DNA from: Canna indica
Lineage: Eukaryota; Streptophyta; Magnoliopsida; Zingiberales; Cannaceae
Reading direction: 5' to 3'
NCBI GenBank assembly: GCA_034359265.1
Contig: CP136893.1
Span: 23,010,001 to 23,074,000 of the forward strand
DNA length: 64,000 nucleotides
The position numbers and the translations under genes were made by a program. The stretch's first letter is position 1; every line of letters starts with the position of its first letter. The notes below the pieces were generated by a model. It searched no databases. It had not been told where the DNA came from and saw nothing but the letters and a program-made list of their open reading frames with translations. Positions 32,601 through 43,698 of the stretch are shown piece by piece.

Positions 32601-33466
32601 GATTCGGAGCTTCCTCCCAAGGCAAGCTCTGGAAACCCGCCCAGGGTGCGGGTTCTTGTTCCGCCGGGATGGGTTGGTTTATTTCTTCGCCCTCCTCCGC
32701 TAACACAGCTAAGTCGAACGAAGTCCAACCTGATCCCCTACTGCTGCCCACCAAGTTGATGCTCTCCCCCGCGTCAACATCAATCTAAATATGTAAATTT
32801 ACCATAAAAATATTTAATTAATTTAATAAAAGGAAAAAAAATAGGGTTTAAGAAAACCCTATTTTCGGTGCTAGAGTCCAGTGTCCGACATATGTTAGAC
32901 ACTGGACAATGCTCCGACCGTCGATCGAAACCCTAAATATAGGGTTTTGGTCGGTTCTATAATAAATAAAGAGGCGAGTTACCTAGAGCAAGCGACGATG
33001 GTAGACGACGATGGTGGGCAAGCAGGTGGAGATCGACGGCGGCAGAAGAAAGGAAGAAGAAGGAGGAAGGGGCGGGCGTGATCAGTCGAGCTATATAAAC
33101 TTATCAGCAACGACTCACTCAGTCGTTAGAAAACCGTTGTTGATAAGTAACATCAACAGTAACGGCTCACTCGTCCGTTAGAACATCGTGGCTGATAAGT
33201 ATTTTATTTTCGCGCCGCGAGTGCGCGATCAACTCAAGAGTGATGGATGCAGAGGTTGTAACTAAGCTGTTGCTAATGTGATAATATATATGCAGAGGCT
33301 GTAACTAAGCGCGCGATCAACTCAAGAGTGCGTGATCATAACAAAGTCGTTGCAGTTATATCACATCTGCAACAGCCCGAGCGGTCGTAAGAACGCCATT
33401 AGAAATTGCAACGACGTGAGCAGTCGTTGTTGATAGCCATTGCTGAAGAACATATTTCTAGTAGTG
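29609..33466 (-). mobile_element. CACTA transposon CACTA-1 (non-autonomous)
   Basis: Begins CACTACTGGAATAA and ends TTTCTAGTAGTG, between TTT duplications at 29606-29608 and 33467-33469. Both ends carry subterminal arrays of GCAACGGC/GCCGTTGC variants (about 29640-29970 and 33100-33450). It encodes a TNP1-like gene on the minus strand but no transposase (TNPD/TNP2) is present. Same family as CACTA-2 at 41809-44666. Confidence 0.9.
30278..31801 (-). pseudogene. TNP1-like (Transposase_24-type) gene of CACTA-1
   Basis: The minus strand encodes, in pieces, an Arg-rich N-terminal exon (SSSRRRRPRGPNKWQPPP, near 31700), a linker exon, the conserved block YGPDWITPDIWDQLVALW, NRMSGGGARHTGGSISF, then RPSSMDMFERTHRR, and a C-terminal heptad-like part (SSRIRTLEETVTRQSEMM). 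This is the plant Ptta/En/Spm 'transposase_24' protein, a DNA-binding partner of the CACTA transposase. Shifts between exons, notably around 31250, and poor splice continuity suggest decay. The orthologous gene in CACTA-2 is in much better condition. Confidence 0.8.
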
Positions 33467-33756
33467 TTTGTTTCATACATTGCACAATACCAAACAATAT
33501 GGAATATATAGTACTAGATAATGACGGCTGAGATAGTGCCTTATTCTATATTTATTTCACGTAGTACTAGATAAGGAATGTAGCAATTTATCTAGGTTTG
33601 GTACTAGATAATGGCGTTTGGTATATAATAATCTATATGCATATATTATTGATAATATGACTTTTAAATTTTCATAGCCCACATATTATCATGTTTGGTT
33701 CAGACACTTTAGTGATAATCCAGATTGCCCTGATAATTCACATTACCACTTTAGCC
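33467..33756. other. Remnants of AT-rich terminal-repeat elements
   Basis: Contains several GTTTGGTA- and TAGTACTAGATAA-type motifs like those of hAT MITEs. The GTTTGGTATATA at about 33618 is mirrored by TATATGTACCAAAC near 35530, suggesting an outer MITE-like element that was later split by the insertion at 33757-34795. Limits are not certain. Confidence 0.4.
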
Positions 33757-34795
33757 TAAAGGTGAGCATGGACTGGTTAATTGGTCTATTAGCAAATTTA
33801 TTAATCGGTCCATTAACTTCGGTTTTTCAAAACCAGTCCATTAACTTCGGTTAATCGTTATTTTGGTTTCGATTTTTTTGGTTCGGATAATCGATAATTT
33901 CCAGTTCTGATCTCAGCCCTAAGCATAGTCTCGATCATTCAGCGGCCTTCAAATGGCCTATCTGTTGCCTTTTGATTCAGAGCCTAATCAGATCGCGCCC
34001 AAACTCTCGCAAACTCGAATTCCCCGCCTATCAATCCTTTTTTCGAGTCTTCACTACTTACTGCTCCGTGGGCATAACCAAAGTGGATTACCTTAAGCTA
34101 GAGGGAGAGCGGCTAGGGAAGGGACATCTATGTGATGACTCCCTTGACTAACAAAAGGTGACTCATTGAAGGTATCACAACACAAACCTTGGTTGGTTTC
34201 TATAGCCGGTTCCGATAGCTTATTGGTTCCACAGGGTCGCCTATTCACTCCAAGCACATCCAATCATTGAATTGGAATTCATAACAGACGATGCGTTTAG
34301 AGATAACCTACAAATATAATAATATTATGCAAATCACGTATGGACAAAAATCCAAACAAATACTAAATTCCCATTGAAAAAAAGAGAAAAAAAGTGAAAC
34401 CACTTAAACCAAGATAATGTACTACAAAAACTAATATTTTTATTTTTTTATATGTTTTTATATATTTTTATATATTTTTATAATTTTTTATATTTTTTAT
34501 ATATTTTTAATAATTTTTTATAGTTTTTTATAATTTTATGTATCATTTGGTTAATTTTTTAATTTTTTTTTATAATTTATAAATCATTATTATATATATA
34601 TATAATATCAAACCGATCGATTAATCGAAACCGATGGATTTTTTATATCTCAGACCGAAATCAAAACCAAAAACCAATTTTTCCAAAAATATAAACCGAA
34701 ACCGAAAAAACCGATTCGATTAATTGGAAAAACTGGTTCGGTTTCGGACCGATTTTCTAGTTAATCGAAAAATCAATTTTTTTTGCTCACCCCTA
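33757..34795. mobile_element. 1.04-kb non-autonomous hAT element
   Basis: Starts TAAAGGTGAGCA and ends TGCTCACCCCTA, with perfect 8-bp duplications CTTTAGCC at 33749-33756 and 34796-34803. The arms just inside are long imperfect inverted sequences rich in CGGTTAATCG and TTCGGTTT. The centre is unrelated, with low-complexity TTTTTATA runs at 34435-34600. Non-coding. Confidence 0.92.
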
Positions 34796-35150
34796 CTTTA
34801 GCCCCCTTGGGAGGTGGGTATGTGAATTACCACCCAATGGTGATCCTAAGTTCCAACATTGTCCTTCTTTTCTATATATACATTCTTCTCCGTGCAAGGC
34901 ATCGCCATATCTACCGCCACCAACATCTCAGCCGCCACAACTGTTAGACTCAACCACCACTACCATCGCATGTCGCCACCACCATGCTATCCATCTTCTT
35001 CTTGCTCCCCTTCAGGTAACCCAAAATCAAAAATCCTAAATGCTTCAAAATCAAATAACAGCTTTGATTAAAAGCATAGGGGCTTTAGTCAAGCCCTTAT
35101 GCTTCGAAATCGAAGCACAACGGCTCGAATGAAGCATAAGGAAAAGGGCG

Positions 35151-35199
35151 AGAAGAAGAAGAAGAAGAAGAAGAAGAAGAAGAAGAAGAAGAAGAAGAA
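35151..35199. repeat. (GAA)n microsatellite
   Basis: Sixteen or so uninterrupted GAA/AAG units. The overlapping minus-strand frames (poly-Leu, poly-Phe, poly-Ser) are products of this repeat and are not genes. Confidence 0.97.
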
Positions 35200-36180
35200 T
35201 CGGGAGGTGGCAGAAGAGCTGATAACAAGAGTGATGAAGATAAGTCGACAACAAGAGCGACGAAGATAGTCTGACGAGAAGAACATCGAGGTAGGAGTCG
35301 TTGACACAAGTTGATGGCAAGGGTGGTAGTTAGGGTTTGTAGAGGAAGCAGAAAGGGTGAAGGAAGATTTTCACAATGTTTTGTTGGTAATTTTTTGTCA
35401 AAAAATACAAAACTAGATTGGCATCTATTTTGACCAACATGCCAAACGAGGTAATTTTATATTATTAGTAATTTAAAGGTGACAATTTATCTTATGGTAA
35501 TGTGGATTACCATTATATCATTATCAAGCAATATATGTACCAAACACAACCTTATCTTTGCTCTATGTTTGTGTCGTATTAACACAACATAAGACAATAC
35601 ATATTGACCAAAATACCCTTTATGTTGTTATATATTGAATTATTATAAAAAAATATAGGACACTATACAATACATTTTTATAATATTATAATATTATTAA
35701 TATTATTAAAATTAAAAATATATAATGTTAAAAACATATAATGAAATATATTGGTTCGACAAATATGAAGATGTATCATCAAAAGTTAATGCAATTTCGA
35801 CCAACATGTTCATATTCCATTAGAATTGTCATTTAAGATGACTAAATATTTAACGTGTTCATTACATTCGCGATTATAATTATGATGACAACCCTTAAAA
35901 TTATCCTCATACACTTCTTGCGGTTTTGCGACTTGTAAACTTGCTCTATTTTTTTTCTTTATACATGTCAGATACTTTAATTACGTGAGAAGTTGAACTT
36001 ACTATCTCAGTCTCAATTGGTGGTCTAGTTCATATCTTATTGTACAATACATATGTTGCATCTACTTTAGTAAGTGTGCATTGTACGTTTTAATGAGAGT
36101 ACCATTATAACTTGTGATACTCGTGTGACAATCATGTCAATTGTACAAAATTTCCTTCAAATATGATATAATATTTTTTT
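35200..36180. other. No gene recognised
   Basis: AT-rich sequence containing only weak terminal-repeat relics (TATATGTACCAAACACAACC near 35530) and no coding pattern that matches a known family. Confidence 0.5.
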
Positions 36181-36542
36181 GGATAAATTATATGGAACCC
36201 CCTCGACTATAGTCATTGTGCGCAAAGACTACCTAAACTACCAAGTGTGCACGGAGCCTCCCTCGACTATACTTTTGGTTCGAAAAGCCCTCATCTGTTA
36301 GCCCACCTATTAGTCACTTAATGGTAAAAGTCACTTGTGTGCAAACCCCCCTCCGACCCCTTCAATATAAATTAACTTTAAAAGTATCCCGTGCGGAAAA
36401 CCCCCCTCCGACCCCTTCGACTCTCCACCCTAGCGACGTTGGCCACCATGGCGATTGAACCCTAACCAAACACTGGACTTTTTAATCAACGAGGAACTCT
36501 AATCATCCACAGAAGGAAGACGCCAAGAATCTGCTGGGGAAG

Positions 36543-36970
36543 ATGCAAACTTCAGGCTCCACTAGTGCAGGCAGCAGCTCAGGCAATAACAATAGGTTGG
36601 TTGTGAGGTATTATTACTGTGGAATGATTTCTCCATTGAAGACTGCAAGCACTGACGCCAACGCAGGAAGGTGATTTTTTGGATATCTCGCAAAATTGGT
36701 TAGTGTTTAAATCCCTAATTTTGAATCAATCTCAGTTAAATCCATAATTTTAAATCGCTACATGTACATATTGGTGGTCCACATTGTAGTTACTTCGAAT
36801 GGATAGACCCTCCCAAGAAATGCTCAAAGTTGGAAGATCACAATGTCACATTTGAAGATCTACTTGAAATGAATATAGTTTTAACTGAACAAAACAAATT
36901 TAAGCTGCTATCAATTGTAGTTGTAGCCTTTGTTTTCATTGCTTTTGTCGTAGGTTTATCTTTCAAATAA
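36543..36970 (+). pseudogene. GRF-type zinc-finger protein with C-terminal membrane segment
   Basis: From ATG at 36543 the product begins MQTSGSTSAGSSSGNNNR, then YYYCGMISPLKTASTDANAGR, a stop, and FFGYLAKL, followed by an intron. The second part reads GGPHCSYFEWIDPPKKC and ends in a hydrophobic helix (LLSIVVVAFVFIAFVVGLSF). Family proteins show CxCG...GRRF..C...C..F.W.D; here the first Cys and the Cys after FFG are Tyr, and one Arg of GRRF is a TGA stop. No usable AG acceptor precedes GGPHC. Clearly a dead copy. Role unknown; such proteins often accompany MULEs. Confidence 0.75.
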
Positions 36971-37070
36971 GATGTTGTAATCTATTATTGAATTTGGGAA
37001 GGACAGAGAATTTAAAACTGCACTTTATTATATATGTATCAAACTCTTTGAATTATCACTTTGTATTAGT

Positions 37071-37448
37071 TTGAATTATCAGTTTGAATACACAAACATC
37101 ATTCATACACATAACATCATTCATAATATTGTTATTAGTTTTTCCAATGTGAATCCACTAATACTTATCAGTTTTTCCGATGTGAATCCACTAATACACA
37201 TAATACTGTTAATACACATAACAGAAACATCATTCACACTAATTCACATAATACTGTTAATATCATTCACATAATACTGAAACATTCAGTTTACACCATA
37301 CTTAAACAAAAAAAGCATTAATATTCAGTTTACATCATACTTAAACAAAAAAGCTAAAACATTCAGTTTACACCATGATCCACTAAGCTGAAAATAGTAT
37401 ACAAACATTTACATCATGATCCACTAAGTGAAAACAGTATAAAAACAT
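37071..37448. repeat. Short direct repeats between the two MULE genes
   Basis: Units such as ATTCAGTTTACA.CATACTTAAACA (three copies, 37290-37380), TGAATCCACTAATAC, and CATGATCCACTAAG each recur. Likely remains of slipped replication in the 3' flanks of the converging genes. Confidence 0.7.
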
Positions 37449-39101
37449 TTACATATTGGTCATCTTTCTAGGACATATTTTTTTCTTCATTCTATGAGAT
37501 ATCCCAAGGTTTGTTGGCTGAGTTGTCCCAAAATTTGTTGGCTGAGACATGCTAAATGGTTGTTGGCGCTGAAAGGTGCCAAATGTTGATGGTGTTGGTT
37601 GAGACATGCTGAAAGGTTGTTAAGACATTCTGAATGATGACTGAGACATCCTTAATGATGATTGAGAGCTTGACTCACTTGAAGATGGCTGAGACATGCT
37701 GATTGGCCTAGCTGAATATGGCTGAGACTTGATGAAAGGTGGAGCTGAAGATGATGGTTGAGTTGAAGATGTTGTCTTTCTCCTTCCCCTTGTCTAGTTG
37801 GGGTTTGTCCTGGCTGAAGATGATGGTTTGCATCTTTTACTATTATGCCATGACTGTCCATAATTCCCACACTTAAGGGTTTGTCCTTTTCGAGTAACCT
37901 TGTGAGGATTGATAGGTTCATCTGCTGCCATCTTTCTCTATTTTCTTGGTCTCCTTGGCAGTACATTACATGTTAGAGGACCAATGGGTGCATGATCCTC
38001 ATGTGGCTAATCTTCTTCGTCTGGAATTGGTTTTATAAATGTTGAGTATGCCTTCATAAATATGTCTTTGGAATACCATTGATGTAGATAGTTTTCAGGT
38101 ATGTCCCCAACACTGTAAATACCATTGAAACAACCATCCAGGCTCACTTCATCTTCACTTTGTGCATGTTCCTTACTTTTTTGTGGCCTTTTCACTGTCT
38201 TCTTAATCTTCATACCCTTCATTGGGATCTTAACTAACTTCTTGCTCAATCCTCTAGTTTTTTATTCTTTTTTTAGATGAACTCTCAGCTTATGTGCTTG
38301 CCTGTGTTGCATGTGGTGTCTGTGTTGTCTGTGTTGCCTGTGGTGGTTCCTGATCCAGGGGTACAGTATTAGGTGGTTCTTGAGCCTATGGTACAGTAAT
38401 GGGGTCATCAACCCTATGTTGTACAAGAATATCCAATCACCTAAGAAAGGTCTAAGTACATCAAAAGGCTCATCTCCAAACTTCCACCAGAAATATGTTG
38501 CATTTGGGTAGCCATAAACTTTCTCCACATCTCTTGCAAGGTGTGTGGTGGATAATAAATTAGGATCATACCATAGTTTCTTGGTTTCTCCACCTTTATA
38601 TTGAGCTTTGGCCTCAAAACAATCTCCTCACCCATGTACAAGTTCAAGAGAATTGTCCCATCTGGAATGGGGTAAAACTTGAAAAATACAAAGCTGTATT
38701 CGTCCCACCCATCTGACAATGCAGTATCATACCAAGAACATGAAACAAAAAATACTAACAATAAAGAAATAAATGCAGTAACCCCACATTATCTTTTGGA
38801 CTGAAGTTAACAATGAAACAATATCTTACAATCAGTAAACTAAACTAAACTATTTAAAATTAAAGTTAACAATCACTAAACAATACAATAAATAATGTCT
38901 TAAATAATACAGTAAACTATAAAAAATGCACCAGCAAAACAATCTCGAAACAATGCAGTAAAAATGCCCTAATCTCAATGCACTAAACAATGAAAGTAAA
39001 TTAATCTCAATGCCCTAAACTAGATATCTGATGTGATAATCTCAAAGCTAATCTAAAACTGAAAAAGCCCTAAAACTTACGCAGTGTCGTTATTCGTCAT
39101 G
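37449..39101 (-). pseudogene. MURA-like MULE protein with transposase core deleted
   Basis: A short first exon (MTNNDTA at 39101, donor GTAAG) leads to an exon beginning DGWDEYSFVFFKFYPIPDGT at about 38715. That is the PB1-like N-terminal region of plant MULE proteins. It continues, with a frame change, into GYPNATYFWWKFGDEPFDVLRPFLGDW. Without any MULE catalytic domain, the sequence passes into the C-terminal part: WYSKDIFMKAYSTFIKPIPDE, RKGQTLKCGNYGQSWHNSKRC (a knuckle with the second Cys changed to Tyr), and repeated FxMSQ motifs to a stop at 37449. The DDE-type core and most of the SWIM finger are gone. Confidence 0.75.
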
Positions 39102-40090
39102 TTCCACCAATTGGATGATAACGTTATAATCTAACAATCTCCCACTTGAGCTAACAAATGTATCACCGTATGGCTATGCATGATAACTTTATGAGCTCGT
39201 TATCACTATTATTATCAACCATCTTCAATAATCTGATCCATCGATCATACCAACAATGAACCAAAGTGACTTTCGTCACATTTATCATGACTAAATCCAT
39301 CAATGATCACAATGTTAATACTTTCGACGTTATAGATCATATATGGGTGCACAACATAGAAATTACATGCAATGTGATCTAGACATGCATATTTCCAACT
39401 GGTCCTACTGTATTGAGATTAAATAAAATATTCAGAGTGTAAAATAACAAAATTTTATTCTTTAGAAAAATATTTATAAAGTATAGTAACAAATTACAAA
39501 CTCCCACTAAATCATCATATCAATACATGATGTAACACCTAAACGAGCAGCATGCTCACGAAAAACCGTGGGTGGAAAACCTTTAGTAAGCATATCAGCT
39601 CTCGTGAAAGTTGTACCTATGTGCTCTACGATCACTCTGAATTCTTTTTTCTGAATTCTTTTTTTAACAACCAAGAACTTCTTCGTGTCGTTTTGCTTAG
39701 ATTTCGAAAAGTTCCTATTATTATTAGAATATAACACTACCGATTTATTGTCATAGAATAACTTTAGTGGTCTTTCAATTTTAGCTATAATGTGCAGCCT
39801 AGTGATAAAATTTCGTAGTCATATTCCAAGATTGGATACCTCAAAATAAGTTATGAACTCTGCTTTCATATTTGAAGCTGTAGTGAGTGTCTGCTTAGCA
39901 CTCTCCCAATGAACAACTTTGCTTGCAAACATATAAACATAACCAGAATTGGATGTTTGACTATTTAGGCATCCAATAAAATCAGAATAAAAAAATGTCC
40001 AATGATCTCATGTTGATCTGATTTTCTATATGTAATGCTTTATTCTCTGTAGATACCATATAACCCGTGTGGCTGCTTTCTAATGATCCA

Positions 40091-41763
40091 TGTTGGCCTA
40101 AAGTTTTCTACCTTGATCTTAATCTCGGTTTTGATGATAACAAATATGAAACTAATGTTTGATTGAGAAATCTTTCAGGTTCCAAGTCGATTAGCGCACG
40201 ATGTCCCCGATCGGAAAAATCGAAGAAATCGGAGATATTGGCAAGGACGCTCGTCGACGCTCGGGATTCTTCGGGAAGATAGAGTTTAAGTTTAGGGTGT
40301 CTAGTTAAATTGTAAATCCTCATGATGATGCATAAGAACCCAAAAACCAATCCCGAATCCCAAAACATGAAAACTCGAAAATCGCCCTGAAATTCACTAA
40401 GCCTAGAGAGCTCCTTGGAGGGCTATATAACCTAGACATTTTCTTGACACAAAAAATGGCGGTAATTGTTACTTCGGTAAACACTAGATAACGATGTATT
40501 TTAAAGAAATTTTTGGAAGCCTTTAGCATACCCATACTTGACCCGGGAGATTAGAAAATTTTCGTTTTTCAAAAATTTGTACTAGACCCCAAAAACTAGA
40601 TTTTGATTCTTAAGGATTTTGATTTTTTAGATATTTTTGTTGAATCTAAATGGGGGGTAATCCTTATATAATATTTGTGTTTTAAAGTTATTAACTTAAA
40701 GTTAAGAAATGTTATATAAGTAGACTTAGCGAAGACAGAACCAGAAAACAAACAAACAAGCAAAATCCGAGCCAAACCAAGCAGTCTGCCCAGTTTCGGT
40801 CGACTGGTCGATCGACCGAATGCTGCCAAAAACTTATAGTAAGCAAGTCGATCGACCGAACGGTCGACCGACGTTTGCCAGAAAATGGCAATATGCCTTC
40901 GGTCGCTTGGTCGGTCGGCCGACGATCGACTGGACCTGCGACCGAACGGCGAAAATAACCAGTTTTCCGCCCGTTGAGTTGCCTATTTCATGCCATCTCC
41001 TCAAGGCTTATAAATAGAAGCCTTAGCAAGCCTTTCACCCTTCATCCAACATACTTTGAGTCATATTTTGATGATTTTGAGCTTAATTGAGCCACTATTC
41101 TTGAAAACTCTAGTTTGATCTCTTATCTCCTTGACATAGCCTTCAAGCTTCATCAATTCATCAATTTGAGGCATCAAGAGGACTAGAGAGTTTCTTTTGG
41201 AGCTAAGTATTTGTTGTTTGATTTATTGCTCAATTAGTTGTTGTATTTTGGTGTTTATTTCATTGTATTAAAGCTTGTGTAAATCTAGGTTGCTAGGTTT
41301 GATTGAGTTGGTGGTTGCCTTGGTGTTAAGGCTTAAATCCACCATTGTAAACTTAGTTTACCAGGATTAGTTGAGTTGTCCCTTAGGTTGAGGTGGGAGA
41401 GTGCTCTCGGTAGGAAGGAGGGATACTTTCGGGTGTGGAAGTGTCTTCGGTTTGAGAGCGGAGACTTTCCGGTTTAAAGTCATCTTTGTAAGGGAAACGA
41501 TATAATCTAGTAAGCTTAGTTTGAAAATCCTAAGCGGGGTGCTTAGGTAGTGGAGTAGGCATTGAGGTCGAACCACTATAAATCATTGTGTTAGCATTGA
41601 TATCTTATTTGTATTATTTGCTTTATCATTTATCGCTTCTGCATTTAGTCATTCAATCGTGAATTGCCTAAGTAATCCAAGAAATATTTAAAATCGAATT
41701 TAGGCGATAAGATTTAGTTAACACACTATTCACCCCCCCTCTAGTGTAGCTATTTCACCAACA
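40091..41763 (+). mobile_element. Solo LTR of family LTR-L
   Basis: Starts TGTTGGCC and ends ATTTCACCAACA (TGTTGG/CCAACA inverted ends). Perfect 5-bp duplications ATCCA lie at 40086-40090 and 41764-41768. 1673 bp with no internal sequence, so a product of LTR-LTR recombination. It carries the CGATCG palindrome block and interrupts the RNase H segment of Copia-B. This is the best reference copy for the family. Confidence 0.95.
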
Positions 41764-42329
41764 ATCCATTCTAATATTACTTAGATATCTGCCTAACATC
41801 CCTTTAGACACTACTAGAAAAATGGGCATCAGCAACGGCCGAGCCGTTGCAATAGAGCCGTGACAGAAACTCGTGTTGCTGATAACTTAGCGACGTATCA
41901 GCAACGGCCACTCGGGCCGTCACTAAAAATATTATCAGCAACGGACACGGAGCCGTTGCTGATAACATTAATAGCAACGGCCGCTGAGTCCGTAGCAACG
42001 CCGTTAGTAAAAGCCCGTCGCTAAGCCGTTGCTGATGATGTGAACCTGGTAACGAAAAAAATTAAAATTTAAAATTTCCATTGATACATTGATACATTAT
42101 CAGATACATAACTCACACACCCATACACTCATACACACATTCATTCACACATCACAAACACACCAAGATATACATCAAAACAATTATATTTATATTGATA
42201 ATTATCCACGATAGTATAAAAACAATTCAAATGCAAAATTGAAGTATCAATATCTCAGTAACAAAGTCAATATAAATTAAACAAGTTCAATATCTCAGTA
42301 ACAAAGTCAATATAAACAAAATCTCACGA

Positions 42330-43425
42330 TCACGATGGAGGATGGCCTGGATCATATGGCGGGGTCTGGAGTGCTTGAGTGTACACCGGCGTGGACTGAC
42401 TCGAGGACGATGGATTAGATGATGCCGAAGAGATGCCTGCTTCGGGATGACCTGACATGTTGCGTAGCATAGCATGCATCTCCGCCATCATCTAACTCTG
42501 ACGCGCGGCCGTCTCCTCTAGAGTCCTTATTCTGCTACTATGATCATAACTGGATCTAGAGGTGGACGGCCGCTCACCAGCGACCGGAGGGGTCGGTGCC
42601 CCAAATGGCCCTAGCACGGCTCGCGCATGACCACTATCTGCGAAGCCATATACGCGGCCATGGTCCCAGCCACCTGCGGCCTCGACCCACGATGCTGCGT
42701 CAAAGTCCTCGGGGGTACCCCCACGCTGCACCACCGTCTGGCTGTACGTCTCCTACTCGAGTTTGATTTTTTATTTAATATTTATCATAAAACTTAAATT
42801 ATAAATATATAATGAATAATTTAAACAAATATATAATTACCACAATGTATGCAGCGCGGTTGTCGATGTACTCCCCCGTCCCATGTGCTCGACGGTGAGT
42901 CCGCTCAAACACCGCCATCGGGGAGGGTCGCTGGACAGTCCCGTCATCCGACACCGTCGTCTACATTTACAAAACAAATACATTAATTAGTACACATAGT
43001 AACAAATAAAATATATAATTAAAAGATATACTTACCATACGGTTCGCGTGCACTGCAAATGCAACAGAGCCGCCGGTGTGACGCGCTGCTCCCCTCGACA
43101 TGCGATTTTTAGCCGCATTCCGAGAAACCTCCTGCCATCGATCCGTCGACCATATTCCCACGAGCTGGTCCCATATATCCGGAGTAATCCAACTGGGGCC
43201 GTATCCCCGAGTCTCCACGATGTTAGTGGTCCCAGCTCGGGCCATCGCCTGGGACCGAGCCTGCCCCAGCTGTCTGTTGTACCTTGCCCGGGAAATAGCC
43301 TCCCAGGCAGAGTAATGAGGATCATCCGCATGAGGATCAGCAACGGGAGGATCAGCAGCATGAGTAAGTGCTGGAGTCTCACCGATCGGAGACTCTGAAA
43401 CTCTCCAACTTCGATCAGCCGACAT
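42330..43425 (-). pseudogene. TNP1-like (Transposase_24-type) gene of CACTA-2
   Basis: Three exons: 43036-43425, 42841-42960, 42330-42752, all with GT-AG borders and phase 0, giving 311 codons including the stop. Exon 1 starts MSADRSWRVSES and holds the conserved YGPSWITPDIWDQLVGIW and AARHTGGSVAFAVHANRM. Exon 2 holds RPSPMAVFERTHRRAHGTG. Exon 3 ends with a coiled-coil-like SSRIRTLEETAARQ and a Ser/Pro-rich tail. This is the En/Spm TNP1-class DNA-binding protein that recognises subterminal repeats. The single visible lesion is a TAG (42492-42494) where the CACTA-1 copy has a Met-rich continuation; a one-base C-to-T change of CAG would explain it. Confidence 0.82.
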
Positions 43426-43490
43426 GATTCTGTCAATCAATGACAATTTCTTTGGTTAATGTCTTTAGGTGAGATTGTCCTATTCCATTC

Positions 43491-43698
43491 GGGATTTATG
43501 TTATTCGTACTGCACTTACGTTTTTATTTTAACTGTTAACTAATTATTCTAAATTTCGGCAGCATCTCCCTACAGTTCTCCGAATACGCATATCATCTGG
43601 GTGCGTATCGAAGAACAAGAGAGATATTACCGAAATTTAGAATAATTAGTTAACAGTTAAAATAAAAATGTAAGTGTAGTACAAATAACTATATTCCC
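43491..43698. repeat. Long inverted repeat (about 70-bp arms) in CACTA-2
   Basis: Arm 43491-43560 pairs with 43630-43698 around a 69-bp centre. The inner parts (TTTTAACTGTTAACTAATTA region) are perfectly complementary, and the outer parts have a few mismatches. It lies just upstream of the TNP1-like start and forms a strong potential hairpin. Confidence 0.9.

Larger units (their letters stand above)
36181..39125. mobile_element. Mutator-like element (MULE) relic
   Basis: The left end begins near 36181 with GGATAAATTATATGGAACCC and a motif-rich terminal region (CTCGACTATA twice, CCCCCCTCCGACCCC twice). Within it are two converging coding relics: a GRF zinc-finger gene on plus (36543-36970) and a MURA-like gene on minus (39101-37449). 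The right terminus was not found and may have been lost where the Copia element now lies. The exact right limit is uncertain. Confidence 0.65.

Noticed and set aside
35051..35320. Minus frames with poly-Leu, poly-Phe or poly-Ser
   Set aside because: Three-frame translation of the (GAA)n microsatellite.
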